Origin: Oscillospiraceae bacterium
GTDB lineage: Bacteria > Bacillota > Clostridia > Oscillospirales > Ruminococcaceae
Direction of reading: 5' to 3'
Length of the DNA stretch: 50,490 nucleotides
NCBI GenBank assembly: GCA_017436125.1
Contig: JAFSDS010000071.1
Location: 1 to 50,490 of the forward strand
Shown here in pieces: positions 1 to 7,869 of the stretch (within the stretch, counting starts at the first letter, position 1; every line of letters begins with the position of its first letter). Below the pieces are notes generated by a model. That model ran no database searches. It was not told the DNA's origin and saw only the letters and a program-made list of their open reading frames with translations. The position numbers and the translations under genes were made by a program.

Positions 1-22
1 ATTAATTTGCCTTTTAAGGTGT

Positions 23-109
23 TGGCGGAGAGGATGGGATTCGAACCCATGGCTCTTTCGAGTCACCGGTTTTCAAGACCGGCTCCTTAAACCGCTCGGA
101 CACCTCTCC
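23..109 (-). tRNA. tRNA-Ser (UGA)
   Basis: Reading the minus strand gives a complete tRNA: 7-bp acceptor stem GGAGAGG/CCTCTCC, a D arm, an anticodon stem CCGGT/ACCGG around the loop CTTGAAA (anticodon TGA), a long serine-type variable arm, a T arm with GGTTCGAATCC, discriminator G and an encoded CCA at 23-25. The long variable arm plus TGA anticodon identify it as serine. Confidence 0.95.
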
Positions 110-122
110 ACGGCTGAATTAT

Positions 123-152
123 AATATATCATAAAAAACGCCTTGCTGTCAA
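123..152 (-). promoter_or_regulatory. Probable sigma-A promoter of tRNA-Ser
   Basis: On the minus strand a perfect TTGACA (147-152) is followed after 18 bp by TATATT (123-128), about 14 bp upstream of the tRNA 5' end. A second TATAAT at 118-123 is spaced too far (23 bp). Position and match to consensus support the call. Confidence 0.6.
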
Positions 153-224
153 CATTATTTTCGTTTTTTTGGGTAAAAATCTTTCGGGCCTTTTCGGGGT
201 TTTTCCTTTTAAAATCCCTTTTCG

Positions 225-253
225 TTGTAAAAATCCCCGGTTTATGCTATCAT
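225..253 (+). promoter_or_regulatory. Probable sigma-A promoter of the fliB-like/mazG-like pair
   Basis: TTGTAA (225-230), a 17-bp spacer and TATCAT (248-253), with TG one base before the -10 (extended -10). It lies 33 bp upstream of the start codon at 286. Confidence 0.55.
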
Positions 254-285
254 AAAACCATAAATTAAGTTTCGGAGGCTTTTTT

Positions 286-1185
286 ATGAAGATTTTTGCT
301 CCGGATTATTACGGTGATTTCAAATGTATTGCCGGAAGCTGTAAACACAGCTGCTGCAAAGGCTGGGAAATCGATATCGATGAGGAGACCGCGGAATATT
401 ATAAAACCGTTCCCGGTGAATTTGGAAAAAGGCTTTGCGCAAATATCAGCTTTGATGACGAATGCTCAAGCTTTTTGCTCAAAGAGGACGAACGCTGTCC
501 TTTTCATAACGAAAAGGGACTTTGCGACATAATCCTTACCCTTGGCGAGGAAGCGCTTTGTCAGGTATGTGACGACCACCCCCGCTTCCGCAACTTTTTT
601 GAGCACCGAACCGAGGTTGGTCTTGGGCTTTGCTGTGAGGCAGCGGCAAAACTTGTTCTTGAAAAAGAAACAGAAACAAAAATCACGGAAATTGCCGATG
701 ACGGCGGATTTTATGAAGAAACCGAAGAGGAAAAGGCGATGTTTGCCGAAAGGCAGAGGCTTTTTGATATCTTTCAGGACCGAAACCTTTCCATTGAGGA
801 GCGCATTGAAAAGGCTCTTTATGAAAACGGCGCGTTTTTTCCGAAAAAAGATTTTTCCGCCTGGGCAGATATTTTCCTCTGTCTTGAGCGGCTTGATGAA
901 AAATGGACGGAAATCCTTTTGCTGATGAAAGAGAAACCCGCTCCGTCAAAGGATTTTGATTCCATAGCGGCGGAACAGCTTCTTTGTTATTTTACCTTCC
1001 GCCATTATTCCAACATGGAAAAGGCCGAAGCGGTAAAATTTATCGTTCTTTGTTTTTTGATTACGGAAAAAGCCGCGGAACAGGTCGGCATTTTTGAAGC
1101 CGCAAGGCTCTTTTCTTCCGAAATTGAATATTCCGACGAAAATATAGAAGCGCTTTTGGATGAACTTTGCGCAGAAAGGACATAA
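286..1185 (+). CDS. FliB-like cysteine-rich protein (annotated family: flagellin lysine-N-methylase)
   Basis: The 299-residue product resembles proteins named flagellin lysine-N-methylase (FliB), which methylate lysines on flagellin in enterobacteria. Directly visible are many conserved-looking cysteines: C14, C19, C23-C24 near the start, C71 and C80, C92-x2-C95 and C116-C117, a pattern suited to binding a metal or iron-sulphur cluster. The C-terminal half is helical with no clear motif. The start ATG follows GGAGG-like sequence and the promoter at 225-253. The next gene begins one base after the stop, so the two are co-transcribed. No flagellar gene is present in the window, so the true substrate is unknown; the family call is fairly secure, the function is not. 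Confidence 0.7.
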   Translation: MKIFAPDYYGDFKCIAGSCKHSCCKGWEIDIDEETAEYYKTVPGEFGKRLCANISFDDECSSFLLKEDERCPFHNEKGLCDIILTLGEEALCQVCDDHPRFRNFFEHRTEVGLGLCCEAAAKLVLEKETETKITEIADDGGFYEETEEEKAMFAERQRLFDIFQDRNLSIEERIEKALYENGAFFPKKDFSAWADIFLCLERLDEKWTEILLLMKEKPAPSKDFDSIAAEQLLCYFTFRHYSNMEKAEAVKFIVLCFLITEKAAEQVGIFEAARLFSSEIEYSDENIEALLDELCAERT

Positions 1186-1186
1186 A

Positions 1187-1537
1187 ATGAAACAGGAAAC
1201 TATCGATATGGTGCTTAAATTCCGTGATGACCGCAACTGGCGCCAGTTCCATAACCCAAAGGACCTTGCCATATCCGTTTCTCTTGAGGCGGCGGAACTT
1301 CTTGAAATATTCCAGTGGAGCGCGGATGACCTTGTCTGTGAAGAGAAAAAAGACAAGATAAAAGAAGAGCTTGCGGATGTTCTTAATTACTGCATCCTTA
1401 TGGCGGATGCCTGCGGCCTTGACCTTGACGAAATAGTACAGGCGAAGGTAAAGCGCAACTGTGAAAAATATCCGGTAAGCCTCAGCTATAACAGCAAAGC
1501 AAAATATACGGAACTTAAAACCGGCGGAGAAGAATAA
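1187..1537 (+). CDS. MazG-like nucleotide pyrophosphohydrolase
   Basis: A 116-residue all-alpha NTP pyrophosphatase of the MazG/dCTPase (RS21-C6) type, which hydrolyses non-canonical or excess nucleotides to the monophosphate. The hallmark metal-binding pattern is visible: EAAELLE near residue 38, then EELADV near 59. Short length and a single motif set indicate the one-domain dimeric form. I chose ATG 1187 because AGAAAGGA lies just upstream and the gene then starts one base after the preceding stop, which indicates translational coupling. An upstream in-frame ATG at 1160 would overlap the previous gene by 26 bases and is less likely. The exact nucleotide substrate cannot be read from sequence. 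Confidence 0.85.
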   Translation: MKQETIDMVLKFRDDRNWRQFHNPKDLAISVSLEAAELLEIFQWSADDLVCEEKKDKIKEELADVLNYCILMADACGLDLDEIVQAKVKRNCEKYPVSLSYNSKAKYTELKTGGEE

Positions 1538-1659
1538 CCTTCCCGCTCTTTTTTTAACAATTTTTTATATTTTGACAAAAGGCCCCTTTATTTTTATTTA
1601 TTTATGATGTATAATGTATTTGGATAAGTTTCCCCATCAAACAAAATGGAGGATTTTAT

Positions 1660-2832
1660 ATGCAGGAATTTGACCTTAAAACAAAAGTATATTTCGGCGA
1701 AAATGCTCTTGATCATCTTCTTGAAAAGGACAGCAAATGCGCTTTTATCGTAGCGGATCCTTTTACCGTTTCCAGCGGACTTATCAAGAAGATCACCGAC
1801 AGACTTGATGCAACGGACGTTCCCTTCCTCATCTATGATGATGTTGTTCCGGATCCTCCCATGGATAAAGTCATTGTCGGCGTTCAGAAGGCTCTTGATC
1901 TTCGTCCGGACTGCATTATGGCTGTCGGCGGCGGCTCCGCCATCGACTTTACCAAAGCAATAAAAATGTTTGCACACAAAGCGGACCCGACTTTTGATCC
2001 GCCTTTTGTTGCAATCCCCACCACCAGCGGTACCGGAAGCGAAGTTACCGAAGTTTCCGTAATTACCGACCCGGTCAAAAAAATTAAATATCCCCTCGTT
2101 TCCGAAGAGCTTATTGCTGACGTTGCAATTCTTGATGCGGAACTTGTTAAGACCGTTCCGAAAAAGATCACCGCGGATACCGGTATGGATATCATCACCC
2201 ACGCTATCGAAGCATTCGTCAGCACCGGAAACAGCGAATTTTCCGATGCCCTTGCGGAAAGAGCAATAAAACTCTGCTGCCGCTATCTCTGCCGTTCCTA
2301 TCTCAACAGCGAAGATATGGAAGCAAAGGGCAAGATCCATGTTGCATCCTGCATGGCGGGCATGGCTTTTAACGAAGCAGGCCTTGGCCTTAACCACGGA
2401 ATGGCCCATCAGCTTGGCGCAAGATTCCATATTCCCCACGGAAGAGCAAACGCAATGCTTCTTCCCTGCATCATCAGCTATAACAGCGACATCACCAATA
2501 TGACCATTCCTCACGATAATCTTCCGGCATGCGTCAAAAAATATTGCGAGATCGCCGCTTCCCTCGGCATTGTAAACTTTAACGAGGTTTCCACCGTTCG
2601 TTCCTTTATGAACTATATCAAAATTCTCACCAGAGAGATGGATATGCCCTGCTGCATCAAGGACGTTGGCGGAATCACCAAGGAAGAATATTTTGCTGCC
2701 ATTGACGAAATGGCAGAGGCAGCCCTTAAAGATGCCACCACAAAGACCAATCCCCGTGTTCCCACCAAAGAGGATGTTATTGAAATTTATACCGCCCTTT
2801 GGGATCTTCACAGGGATGACGAAAGATACTGA
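1660..2832 (+). CDS. Iron-containing alcohol dehydrogenase
   Basis: A 390-residue cytosolic NAD(P)-dependent alcohol dehydrogenase of the group III (Fe-ADH, PduQ/EutG/butanol dehydrogenase-like) family, interconverting aldehydes and alcohols during fermentation. Seen: nucleotide-binding GGGSAIDF at 90-97, the PTTSGTGSE signature at 120-128, and metal ligands D177, H181, H246 and H260 with the expected spacing (D-x3-H and 14 residues between the last two histidines). Full length for the family. It is a single-gene unit preceded by an AT-rich leader with a good SD (GGAGG) and followed by a strong terminator. Substrate range is not predictable; a short-chain aldehyde is the usual inference. Confidence 0.93.
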   Translation: MQEFDLKTKVYFGENALDHLLEKDSKCAFIVADPFTVSSGLIKKITDRLDATDVPFLIYDDVVPDPPMDKVIVGVQKALDLRPDCIMAVGGGSAIDFTKAIKMFAHKADPTFDPPFVAIPTTSGTGSEVTEVSVITDPVKKIKYPLVSEELIADVAILDAELVKTVPKKITADTGMDIITHAIEAFVSTGNSEFSDALAERAIKLCCRYLCRSYLNSEDMEAKGKIHVASCMAGMAFNEAGLGLNHGMAHQLGARFHIPHGRANAMLLPCIISYNSDITNMTIPHDNLPACVKKYCEIAASLGIVNFNEVSTVRSFMNYIKILTREMDMPCCIKDVGGITKEEYFAAIDEMAEAALKDATTKTNPRVPTKEDVIEIYTALWDLHRDDERY

Positions 2833-2847
2833 TAATAAAAATTATAA

Positions 2848-2880
2848 AAGCGGATGCGTTTTAAGCGCATCCGCTTTTTT
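2848..2880 (+). terminator. Rho-independent terminator after the alcohol dehydrogenase
   Basis: A perfect stem AAAGCGGATGCG / CGCATCCGCTTT with a TTTTAA loop is followed by a run of T, 15 bases after the stop codon. Confidence 0.9.
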
Positions 2881-2916
2881 GCTGCAATAATTTTGGCCGA
2901 AGTAAAATTGAGGTTT

Positions 2917-2945
2917 TGCGGGCGGATGATATCCGCCCCTACAGT
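2917..2945. repeat. Interspersed palindrome, R1 type
   Basis: A GCGGGCGGAT-GATATCCGCCC palindrome followed by CTACA. The same core occurs at about 8180, 11091, 22828, 34192, 37538 and 42040, with the related form GCGGGCGACC...GGTC at 7870 and 10782. It fills the spacer before the dipeptidase gene. Confidence 0.8.
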
Positions 2946-3035
2946 TGACAAAGGAGGAGATTCCGCACAAAAAACTTGACCTTCGGCAAAAAAAGGCTAT
3001 ACTTTAACTATGGAAATCCTGAAAGGAGAAGAAAA

Positions 3036-4418
3036 ATGGATATAAATCTTAAAGATATCGACCTTTTCATCGAGGAAAACAAAGAAAATATACTCAGGGA
3101 CATCGGCCGCCTTGTTGCTGTTCCAAGCATTGAGGGTGAACCGAAAGAGGGCGCTCCCTTTGGCGAAGAACCGAAAAAGGCCCTTGACCTTGGCCTTGAG
3201 ATTGCCTCCGAACTTGGACTTGAAACCAAAAACTGCGAAAATTATATCGGCTATGCCCAGCTTTCCGGCGATTTTGAAAAATATATCGCAACAGTAACTC
3301 ATCTTGACGTTGTTCCCGTTGGCGAGGGCTGGACAAAAAGTCCTTTTGAAATGTGGGAAAAAGACGGCTATATCATCGGCCGCGGCGTTATGGATGACAA
3401 AGGCCCCAGCGTTGTCTGCCTTTATGCGCTGAAATATCTTAAAGAGAAAAACATTCCCCTTCGCTATACCGTCCGCGCACTTCTCGGTGCAAATGAGGAA
3501 ACCGGCATGGGTGACGTTCAGTATTATCTTAAAAACTATCCGGCACCGGCTTTTGCCTTCAGTCCGGACAGCAACTTCCCGGTTTGCAACGGCGAAAAAG
3601 GCATTTATCAGGGAATGATCTATTCCAAATGCGCACCGGACAAGATCGTTTCCATCGAGGGCGGCATGGCCTTTAACGTAATTCCCGATAAGGCAGAAGC
3701 CGTGCTCAAATTTGAGGGAAAAGCTCCCGCAGAGGCTGAAAATATCGAAATTTCCGCCGAAAACGGTCTTCTTAAAATCAAGGCATTCGGCAAAAGCGGT
3801 CATGCTTCCATGCCTGAGGGCACCGTTAACGCCATTGGCGTGCTCGTAAACTATATCCTTGACAACAACCTTTGCTCCGAAGAGGAAGCAAACTATCTTT
3901 CTGTGCTCAAGGCACTTCATTCCTGCCCCTACGGAACCGGAATCGGCGTTGACGCTGATGACAAAAAGTTCTCTCCCCTCACCATCATCGGCGGAATCAT
4001 CGGAATCAAGGACGGAAAATTCTTCCAGAGCCTTGACAGCCGCTATCCCACCAACACTTCCGGTGCTCAAATCACCGAAACCATTAACGAAAAATTCGGC
4101 GAGCACTGCGTCTGTGAAACTGTTGCGGAAATGGAACCTTTCTATATCGAACCGGACTCCGCAGAGATCCAGACATGCATAAATACCTATAACGAAATCA
4201 CCGGCGAAAAGGCAGAACTTTATACCATGGGCGGCGGAACCTATGCCCGCGACTTCCCGAACGCGGTTTCTTTCGGTCCTGAGCATCCGGAAAGACCCAT
4301 GCCCGAATGGGTCGGCGCTGTTCACTGTGTTGACGAAGGCGCATCTGTTGAATTTCTGCTCGAAGCGCTTAAAATTTATATTGCGACCCTTATCCGCCTT
4401 CAGGAAGTTGATTTCTGA
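3036..4418 (+). CDS. pepV: M20 family dipeptidase, PepV/Sapep type
   Basis: A 460-residue zinc aminodipeptidase that cleaves dipeptides in the cytosol and supplies free amino acids. Catalytic-domain residues are visible: H89 and D91 in THLDVVPVG, bridging D120 in MDDKGP, the general base pair E154-E155 in NEETG, an aspartate near 178 in SPDSNFP, and a late histidine in AVHCVDEG. A lid domain sits between the two catalytic halves, as in PepV. ATG 3036 is chosen because AAAGGAG lies eight bases upstream; a longer open frame from 2976 has no SD. A hairpin follows the stop, and the next gene also encodes a peptidase. Alternative: another M20 subfamily. Confidence 0.87.
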   Translation: MDINLKDIDLFIEENKENILRDIGRLVAVPSIEGEPKEGAPFGEEPKKALDLGLEIASELGLETKNCENYIGYAQLSGDFEKYIATVTHLDVVPVGEGWTKSPFEMWEKDGYIIGRGVMDDKGPSVVCLYALKYLKEKNIPLRYTVRALLGANEETGMGDVQYYLKNYPAPAFAFSPDSNFPVCNGEKGIYQGMIYSKCAPDKIVSIEGGMAFNVIPDKAEAVLKFEGKAPAEAENIEISAENGLLKIKAFGKSGHASMPEGTVNAIGVLVNYILDNNLCSEEEANYLSVLKALHSCPYGTGIGVDADDKKFSPLTIIGGIIGIKDGKFFQSLDSRYPTNTSGAQITETINEKFGEHCVCETVAEMEPFYIEPDSAEIQTCINTYNEITGEKAELYTMGGGTYARDFPNAVSFGPEHPERPMPEWVGAVHCVDEGASVEFLLEALKIYIATLIRLQEVDF

Positions 4419-4433
4419 GCATAAAAATCAAAA

Positions 4434-4458
4434 AAGGCGGGAGGTATCCCGCCTTTTC
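4434..4458 (+). terminator. Hairpin between pepV and the M28 peptidase gene
   Basis: AAGGCGGG / CCCGCCTT stem with a six-base loop and a short T-rich tail. The tail is brief and the next SD starts only a few bases later, so it may attenuate rather than fully end transcription. Confidence 0.6.
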
Positions 4459-4478
4459 TTATAAAGAAGGTGAAAATC

Positions 4479-5387
4479 TTGACCGATATTTCTAAAGAAA
4501 TACTTGAAAAATACCAGATTCGAAAAACAAGAAAGCAAAAAACCGCGTTTATTGAATTTATGCGTGCTCATTTTCCGGAGCTTAAAATAGAAGAGGACGC
4601 TATTGGCTACAGCAGAAACATTGTCATTGGCAACGTTGAAACCGCAAAGGCGGTTTTTACCGCCCATTACGATACCTGCGCCGTTATGCCTATACCGAAT
4701 TTTATCATGCCGAAAAGCGTTCTGATATCCGTTCTCTATGCTTTCGTGCTCGTAATTCCGATGCTGCTTATAGGATCCTTTGTTGGCGGCCTTGCGGCAT
4801 TTCTTCTGGATGATCCCAGCATCGCAAACCTTTTTGCATTGACCACCTATTGGGGAATTCTCCTCCTTATGCTCTTAGGTCCGGCCAACAAGCACACCGT
4901 TAACGACAACACCAGCGGCGTTATAACCCTTATCGAACTTTTGAGCACCATGACTCCCGAGGAGCGTGCTCAAAGCTGCTTCGTTTTCTTTGATAACGAG
5001 GAAAAGGGACTTTTCGGTTCCTCAACTTACGCAAAGGAACACAAAAAAGTCATGGCGGATAAGCTTCTTGTTAACTTTGATTGTGTTTCCGACGGGGATC
5101 ATCTTATGTTCATCCTCAATAAAAAGGCCCTGCCGGAATACCGCGAGCAGCTTGAAGGCGCTTTTTCCGGTATTGAGGATAAAAACATTCTTATTGAAAG
5201 CGGAAAGGGAGTTTATTACCCCTCCGACCAGAAGAGTTTTAAGAAAAACATCGGCGTTGCCTCTTTTAAAAAATCAAAACTCGGACTTTATATGGACCGC
5301 ATACATACTCCGAGGGATACTGTCATGGATGAACGCAACATTGAAGTTCTTGTTGACGGAACAATTAAATTTTTGAACGCTATATAA
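4479..5387 (+). CDS. M28-like zinc peptidase with two membrane segments
   Basis: A 302-residue protein with the M28 aminopeptidase metal-ligand order: H63 (AHYD), D143 (VNDN), E174-E175 (DNEEKG), D201 (NFDC) and a late histidine in RIHTPRD. Between the first and second ligand lie two strongly hydrophobic stretches (about 79-102 and 114-134), where soluble M28 enzymes have a short loop, so the catalytic domain appears tethered to the membrane. The start is a TTG with AGAAGG eight bases upstream; a GTG at 4470 overlaps that SD and is unlikely. It follows pepV and may share its transcript through the weak hairpin. Family assignment is good; substrate unknown. Confidence 0.8.
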   Translation: MTDISKEILEKYQIRKTRKQKTAFIEFMRAHFPELKIEEDAIGYSRNIVIGNVETAKAVFTAHYDTCAVMPIPNFIMPKSVLISVLYAFVLVIPMLLIGSFVGGLAAFLLDDPSIANLFALTTYWGILLLMLLGPANKHTVNDNTSGVITLIELLSTMTPEERAQSCFVFFDNEEKGLFGSSTYAKEHKKVMADKLLVNFDCVSDGDHLMFILNKKALPEYREQLEGAFSGIEDKNILIESGKGVYYPSDQKSFKKNIGVASFKKSKLGLYMDRIHTPRDTVMDERNIEVLVDGTIKFLNAI

Positions 5388-5390
5388 CAA

Positions 5391-5427
5391 AAAAGAGCTT
5401 TTGGCCTTTGCCGAAAGCTCTTTTTTA
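5391..5427 (+). terminator. Rho-independent terminator after the M28 peptidase gene
   Basis: AAAAGAGCTTT... / ...AAAGCTCTTTTTT stem with an inner TTGGCC/GCCGAA extension and a long T run, directly after the stop codon. Confidence 0.88.
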
Positions 5428-5442
5428 TTTTTTTGCACGAAA

Positions 5443-5472
5443 AAACACCGGGGTGGTCAGGCCCGGTGTTTC
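5443..5472. terminator. Second hairpin in the lexA upstream spacer
   Basis: AAACACCGGG / CCCGGTGTTT with a nine-base loop and a T/C-rich tail. It could back up the preceding terminator. The rest of 5473-5655 is AT-rich with no other feature that I can support. Confidence 0.55.
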
Positions 5473-5655
5473 TTCCTTTTTAAGTCAATTAGTTTGAGTT
5501 TTTGAGGAGGGTGTAGCTCAAAAAGTTTGCGGCTCTTTTTGAGTACATCTATATTATATCACGGTTATTTTTTTATTTGTTAAATAAAAGTGAACAACCC
5601 GTGAAGAAATATAAGATTTTTCAAAATAATTTTGTAAACATCAAAAATTTTTAGC

Positions 5656-5693
5656 GAACATATGTTTACAAACAAGAACATATGTGCTATAAT
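5656..5693 (+). promoter_or_regulatory. lexA promoter with two LexA (SOS) operators
   Basis: The promoter is TTTACA (5665-5670), 17 bp, TATAAT (5688-5693). One Gram-positive SOS box, GAACATATGTTT (5656-5667), overlaps the -35; a second, GAACATATGTGC (5676-5687), fills the spacer up to the -10. Both fit the CGAACATATGTTCG-type consensus with changes in the right half. LexA binding would therefore block its own promoter, the expected autoregulatory loop. Confidence 0.88.
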
Positions 5694-5734
5694 TCATTTG
5701 GATAATTCCATCCGCATGAAAGGAGCATAGTTTT

Positions 5735-6310
5735 ATGGGAAACAAAGCCGAAGCTATCTTTAATTATATGACCGATTTTATTAATGACCACGGATATCCG
5801 CCCACCGTCCGCGAGATCTGTGCCGAACTTGATATCAAATCAACTTCCACCGTTCACCGCTATCTTAAAGAACTTCAGGCGGAGGGAAGAATTTCCATCG
5901 GCGAAAACCAGAACCGCGCCATAACCCTTAAAAGCGCAACTCCTCCCGGAACTATCCCGGTTCTTGGCCATGTTGCCGCGGGTTCTCCGATTCTTGCGGA
6001 GGAAGAGGTTGAGGAATATGTTCCCTATGCGGGCAACACCGCCGACCTTTTTGCTCTTCATGTTCACGGTAACTCCATGATAAAATGCGGCATTCTTGAC
6101 GGAGACATTGTTGTTGTTCGCCGCACTCCCGAAGCAAGAAACGGCGAGATAATCGTTGCTCTTGTTGAAGATTCCGCCACCGTAAAACGTTTTTATAAAG
6201 AGGACGGACACTTCCGCCTTCAGCCGGAAAACGACGATTATGAACCCATTATCGTTGATTCCGTTGACGTTCTTGGAAAAGTTGTTTCCGTTATGAGAAG
6301 CTACGACTGA
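5735..6310 (+). CDS. lexA: LexA repressor
   Basis: The SOS repressor, 191 residues. An N-terminal winged helix (about 1-66; HGYPPTVREI and STSTVHRYLKEL recognition region) precedes the S24 self-cleaving domain. Cleavage site A82-G83 (HVAAGSP), nucleophile S114 (HGNSMI) and general base K151 (TVKRF) are all present, so RecA-stimulated autocleavage should work. ATG 5735 has an AAAGGAG SD. Transcription is from the promoter with two LexA boxes directly upstream. Monocistronic, closed by a terminator at 6324. No unusual feature in the protein. Confidence 0.97.
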   Translation: MGNKAEAIFNYMTDFINDHGYPPTVREICAELDIKSTSTVHRYLKELQAEGRISIGENQNRAITLKSATPPGTIPVLGHVAAGSPILAEEEVEEYVPYAGNTADLFALHVHGNSMIKCGILDGDIVVVRRTPEARNGEIIVALVEDSATVKRFYKEDGHFRLQPENDDYEPIIVDSVDVLGKVVSVMRSYD

Positions 6311-6323
6311 TAAGTTTTTATAA

Positions 6324-6356
6324 AAAAGGCATCCGCAAAAGCGGGTGCCCTTTTTT
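6324..6356 (+). terminator. lexA terminator
   Basis: AAAGGCATCCGC / GCGGGTGCCCTTT stem (with G-T pairing), an AAAA loop and a T6 tail. Confidence 0.85.
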
Positions 6357-6359
6357 ATT

Positions 6360-6526
6360 GCGGGCGGATGGACGCCCTTTAAATAGCCGAACAAAAAATG
6401 CAAAATGAAAACCGCCGTCGCCATCGAAGACGGCGACGGTACGCATATAATAGGATTGTATAATGATACAATCCCTCCGTCTTCGCCGTTAACAGCGAAG
6501 ACACCTCCCTTTACACAAGGGAGGCC
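6360..6526. repeat. Repeat-filled spacer: R1 remnant, R3 hairpin, R2 half-unit
   Basis: Three modules seen elsewhere follow each other. A truncated R1 (GCGGGCGGATGGACGCCC) starts at 6360. An R3 hairpin with CCGTCGCC / GGCGACGG arms lies at 6409-6440. An R2 half-unit (6468-6526) starts ACAATCCCTCCGTC, has a middle stem TTCGCCGTTAACAGCGAA and ends CCTCCCTTTACACAAGGGAGG. No coding potential is evident. Confidence 0.8.
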
Positions 6527-6542
6527 AATATTTGCGGAAAAG

Positions 6543-6570
6543 AAAAAGGCGGATGATATCCGCCTTTTTT
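6543..6570 (-). terminator. Terminator of the metallophosphoesterase gene (works on both strands)
   Basis: AAAAAGGCGGAT-GATATCCGCCTTTTTT is a near-perfect palindrome with A and T runs on both sides. It overlaps the end of the minus-strand gene by two bases. Confidence 0.8.
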
Positions 6571-7402
6571 ATTCTATATCGATTATAACAAGTTCCGGGC
6601 GGTTAAAAATGCGGGGAACAAAATTTGATTCCTTTGCAAGGCCGCGGCTGACTATCATGGTCGTTTCGCCAACTTCATAACGGCCGCCGGCATATTTTGG
6701 GAAAAGGCCCTGGCCCGGGGCATAAAGTCCGTTTAAAATACCCGGAATCCTCCACTGGCCGCCGTGGGCGTGGCCACAGAGAACAAGGTCAAACCCAAGC
6801 TTCTCATATTCTTCGATGTATTCCGGATGGTGGATGAGGAGGATGTTAAAGGATTCGTCAAAATGATAATTTCCCTTTACCTGCTCTATATGGGCAAGCT
6901 GCTCATGGATATCATCGTATGCGGTCCTGTCATCAAAGCCATAGATATCCGGCGTTCCGGAAACGGCGGATATCGCCATTTTTGTATTCTGTCCGTCAAG
7001 AACGGTTATTCCGCAGCTGCGGACCTTTTCTTTTATTTCCTCAAGGTTTTTGAGGCGGATCTCATGGTTTCCGGTGATGTAATAGCAGGTGTATTCTTTT
7101 CCAATGGCCTTCATGGCGGTTATGGCGTTTTCTTCCGGCATTCTTCGGCTGTCAAAAATATCTCCGCCAAAAAGAACGATATCCGGATTTTGGGCGCGGA
7201 CATTTTCGATAAGGTCGCTCTGGTCCTCGCCGCCATAGGTGCAGGAATGAAGGTCGGTTATGAGGGCGATGCGAAGTTTTTCGTCGCTTTTTTCGTTTTC
7301 AACGGTGTAATTTACAACTTTCATCCTTGAATCAATGGCAAAAACCGCAAGAAGAAGCGAAAGAATTATTACAATGGCCATAAGTATAAATTTTTTATTC
7401 AT
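6569..7402 (-). CDS. Membrane-anchored metallophosphoesterase (YkuE/YaeI type)
   Basis: A 277-residue calcineurin-like phosphoesterase with an N-terminal signal anchor (about residues 4-22). The five family motifs are in order: ITDLHSCTYGG, FGGDIFDSR, TGNHEIR, LIHHPE and CGHAHGGQWR, giving a two-metal site. Relatives act on the outer face of the membrane on phosphodiester or UDP-lipid substrates; the actual substrate is unknown. ATG 7402 is chosen because GAAAGGAAC lies just upstream; the longer frame to 7483 runs into the DUF1653 gene. It lies 19 bases downstream of that gene, suggesting one transcript. Confidence 0.87.
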   Translation of the reverse strand: MNKKFILMAIVIILSLLLAVFAIDSRMKVVNYTVENEKSDEKLRIALITDLHSCTYGGEDQSDLIENVRAQNPDIVLFGGDIFDSRRMPEENAITAMKAIGKEYTCYYITGNHEIRLKNLEEIKEKVRSCGITVLDGQNTKMAISAVSGTPDIYGFDDRTAYDDIHEQLAHIEQVKGNYHFDESFNILLIHHPEYIEEYEKLGFDLVLCGHAHGGQWRIPGILNGLYAPGQGLFPKYAGGRYEVGETTMIVSRGLAKESNFVPRIFNRPELVIIDIE

Positions 7403-7421
7403 TTTGTTCCTTTCGTAGGGG

Positions 7422-7643
7422 TCAGTCGGCGTTTTCGTCGCCGATATAGGTGAAGCGCTGATATGTTTTTCCGTCCCGCTCAACGGTTTCTTCCCACATG
7501 GAAGCGGGGCGGACCCAAAGGCCGAATTCGCCGTAGAGCTGGCGATATACGACCATTTCTTCTTCGGTTTCGCTGTGTTTTGCTGTTCCGATAACCTCGT
7601 ATTCTTTGCCTTTAAAATGGCGGTAGCGGCCGGGTTTTATCAT
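7422..7643 (-). CDS. DUF1653 domain protein
   Basis: A 73-residue protein matching the DUF1653 fold: GRYRHFKGKEYEVIGTAKHSET...VVYRQLYGEFGLWVRP near the middle. The family is small, SH3-like, and of unknown function, often found beside unrelated enzymes. ATG 7643 has a GAAAGGAG SD nine bases upstream. It is the first gene of a likely two-gene unit with the metallophosphoesterase; nothing in the sequence shows a functional tie. Confidence 0.85.
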   Translation of the reverse strand: MIKPGRYRHFKGKEYEVIGTAKHSETEEEMVVYRQLYGEFGLWVRPASMWEETVERDGKTYQRFTYIGDENAD

Positions 7644-7736
7644 TGGAAATTCTCCTTTCTGAATGATATTTTATGAATGGCGGATAAAAGCGCCAACAGA
7701 GCTATGCCATGATTTCCTTTGGGTAAAGAATAGTTT

Positions 7737-7868
7737 TATATGTACCCCCATTTCTTTGACGGCGCAAAGAAACGGCGGATGTATTATAAAAACAATCCCT
7801 CCGTCATTTCCTACGGAAATGCCACCTCCCTTTAGGCAAGGGAGGCCTGCCCTCCGGGTTGCCTGGTT
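7737..7868. repeat. R4 module plus R2 half-unit
   Basis: An R4 module (ATATGTACCCCCATTTCTTTGA...GCAAAGAAACGG, 7737-7775; sister copies at 17539 and partly 37613) is followed by an R2 half-unit at 7792-7847 whose middle stem is ATTTCCTACGGAAAT, then the linker CCTGCCCTCCGGGTTGCC. No coding potential. Confidence 0.75.
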
Positions 7869-7869
7869 T

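Noticed and set aside
1572-1615. Promoter of the alcohol dehydrogenase from TTGACA at 1572 and TATAAT at 1610
   Set aside because: The spacing of 32 bp is far too long for a sigma-A promoter; either box may be used alone, but I could not decide.
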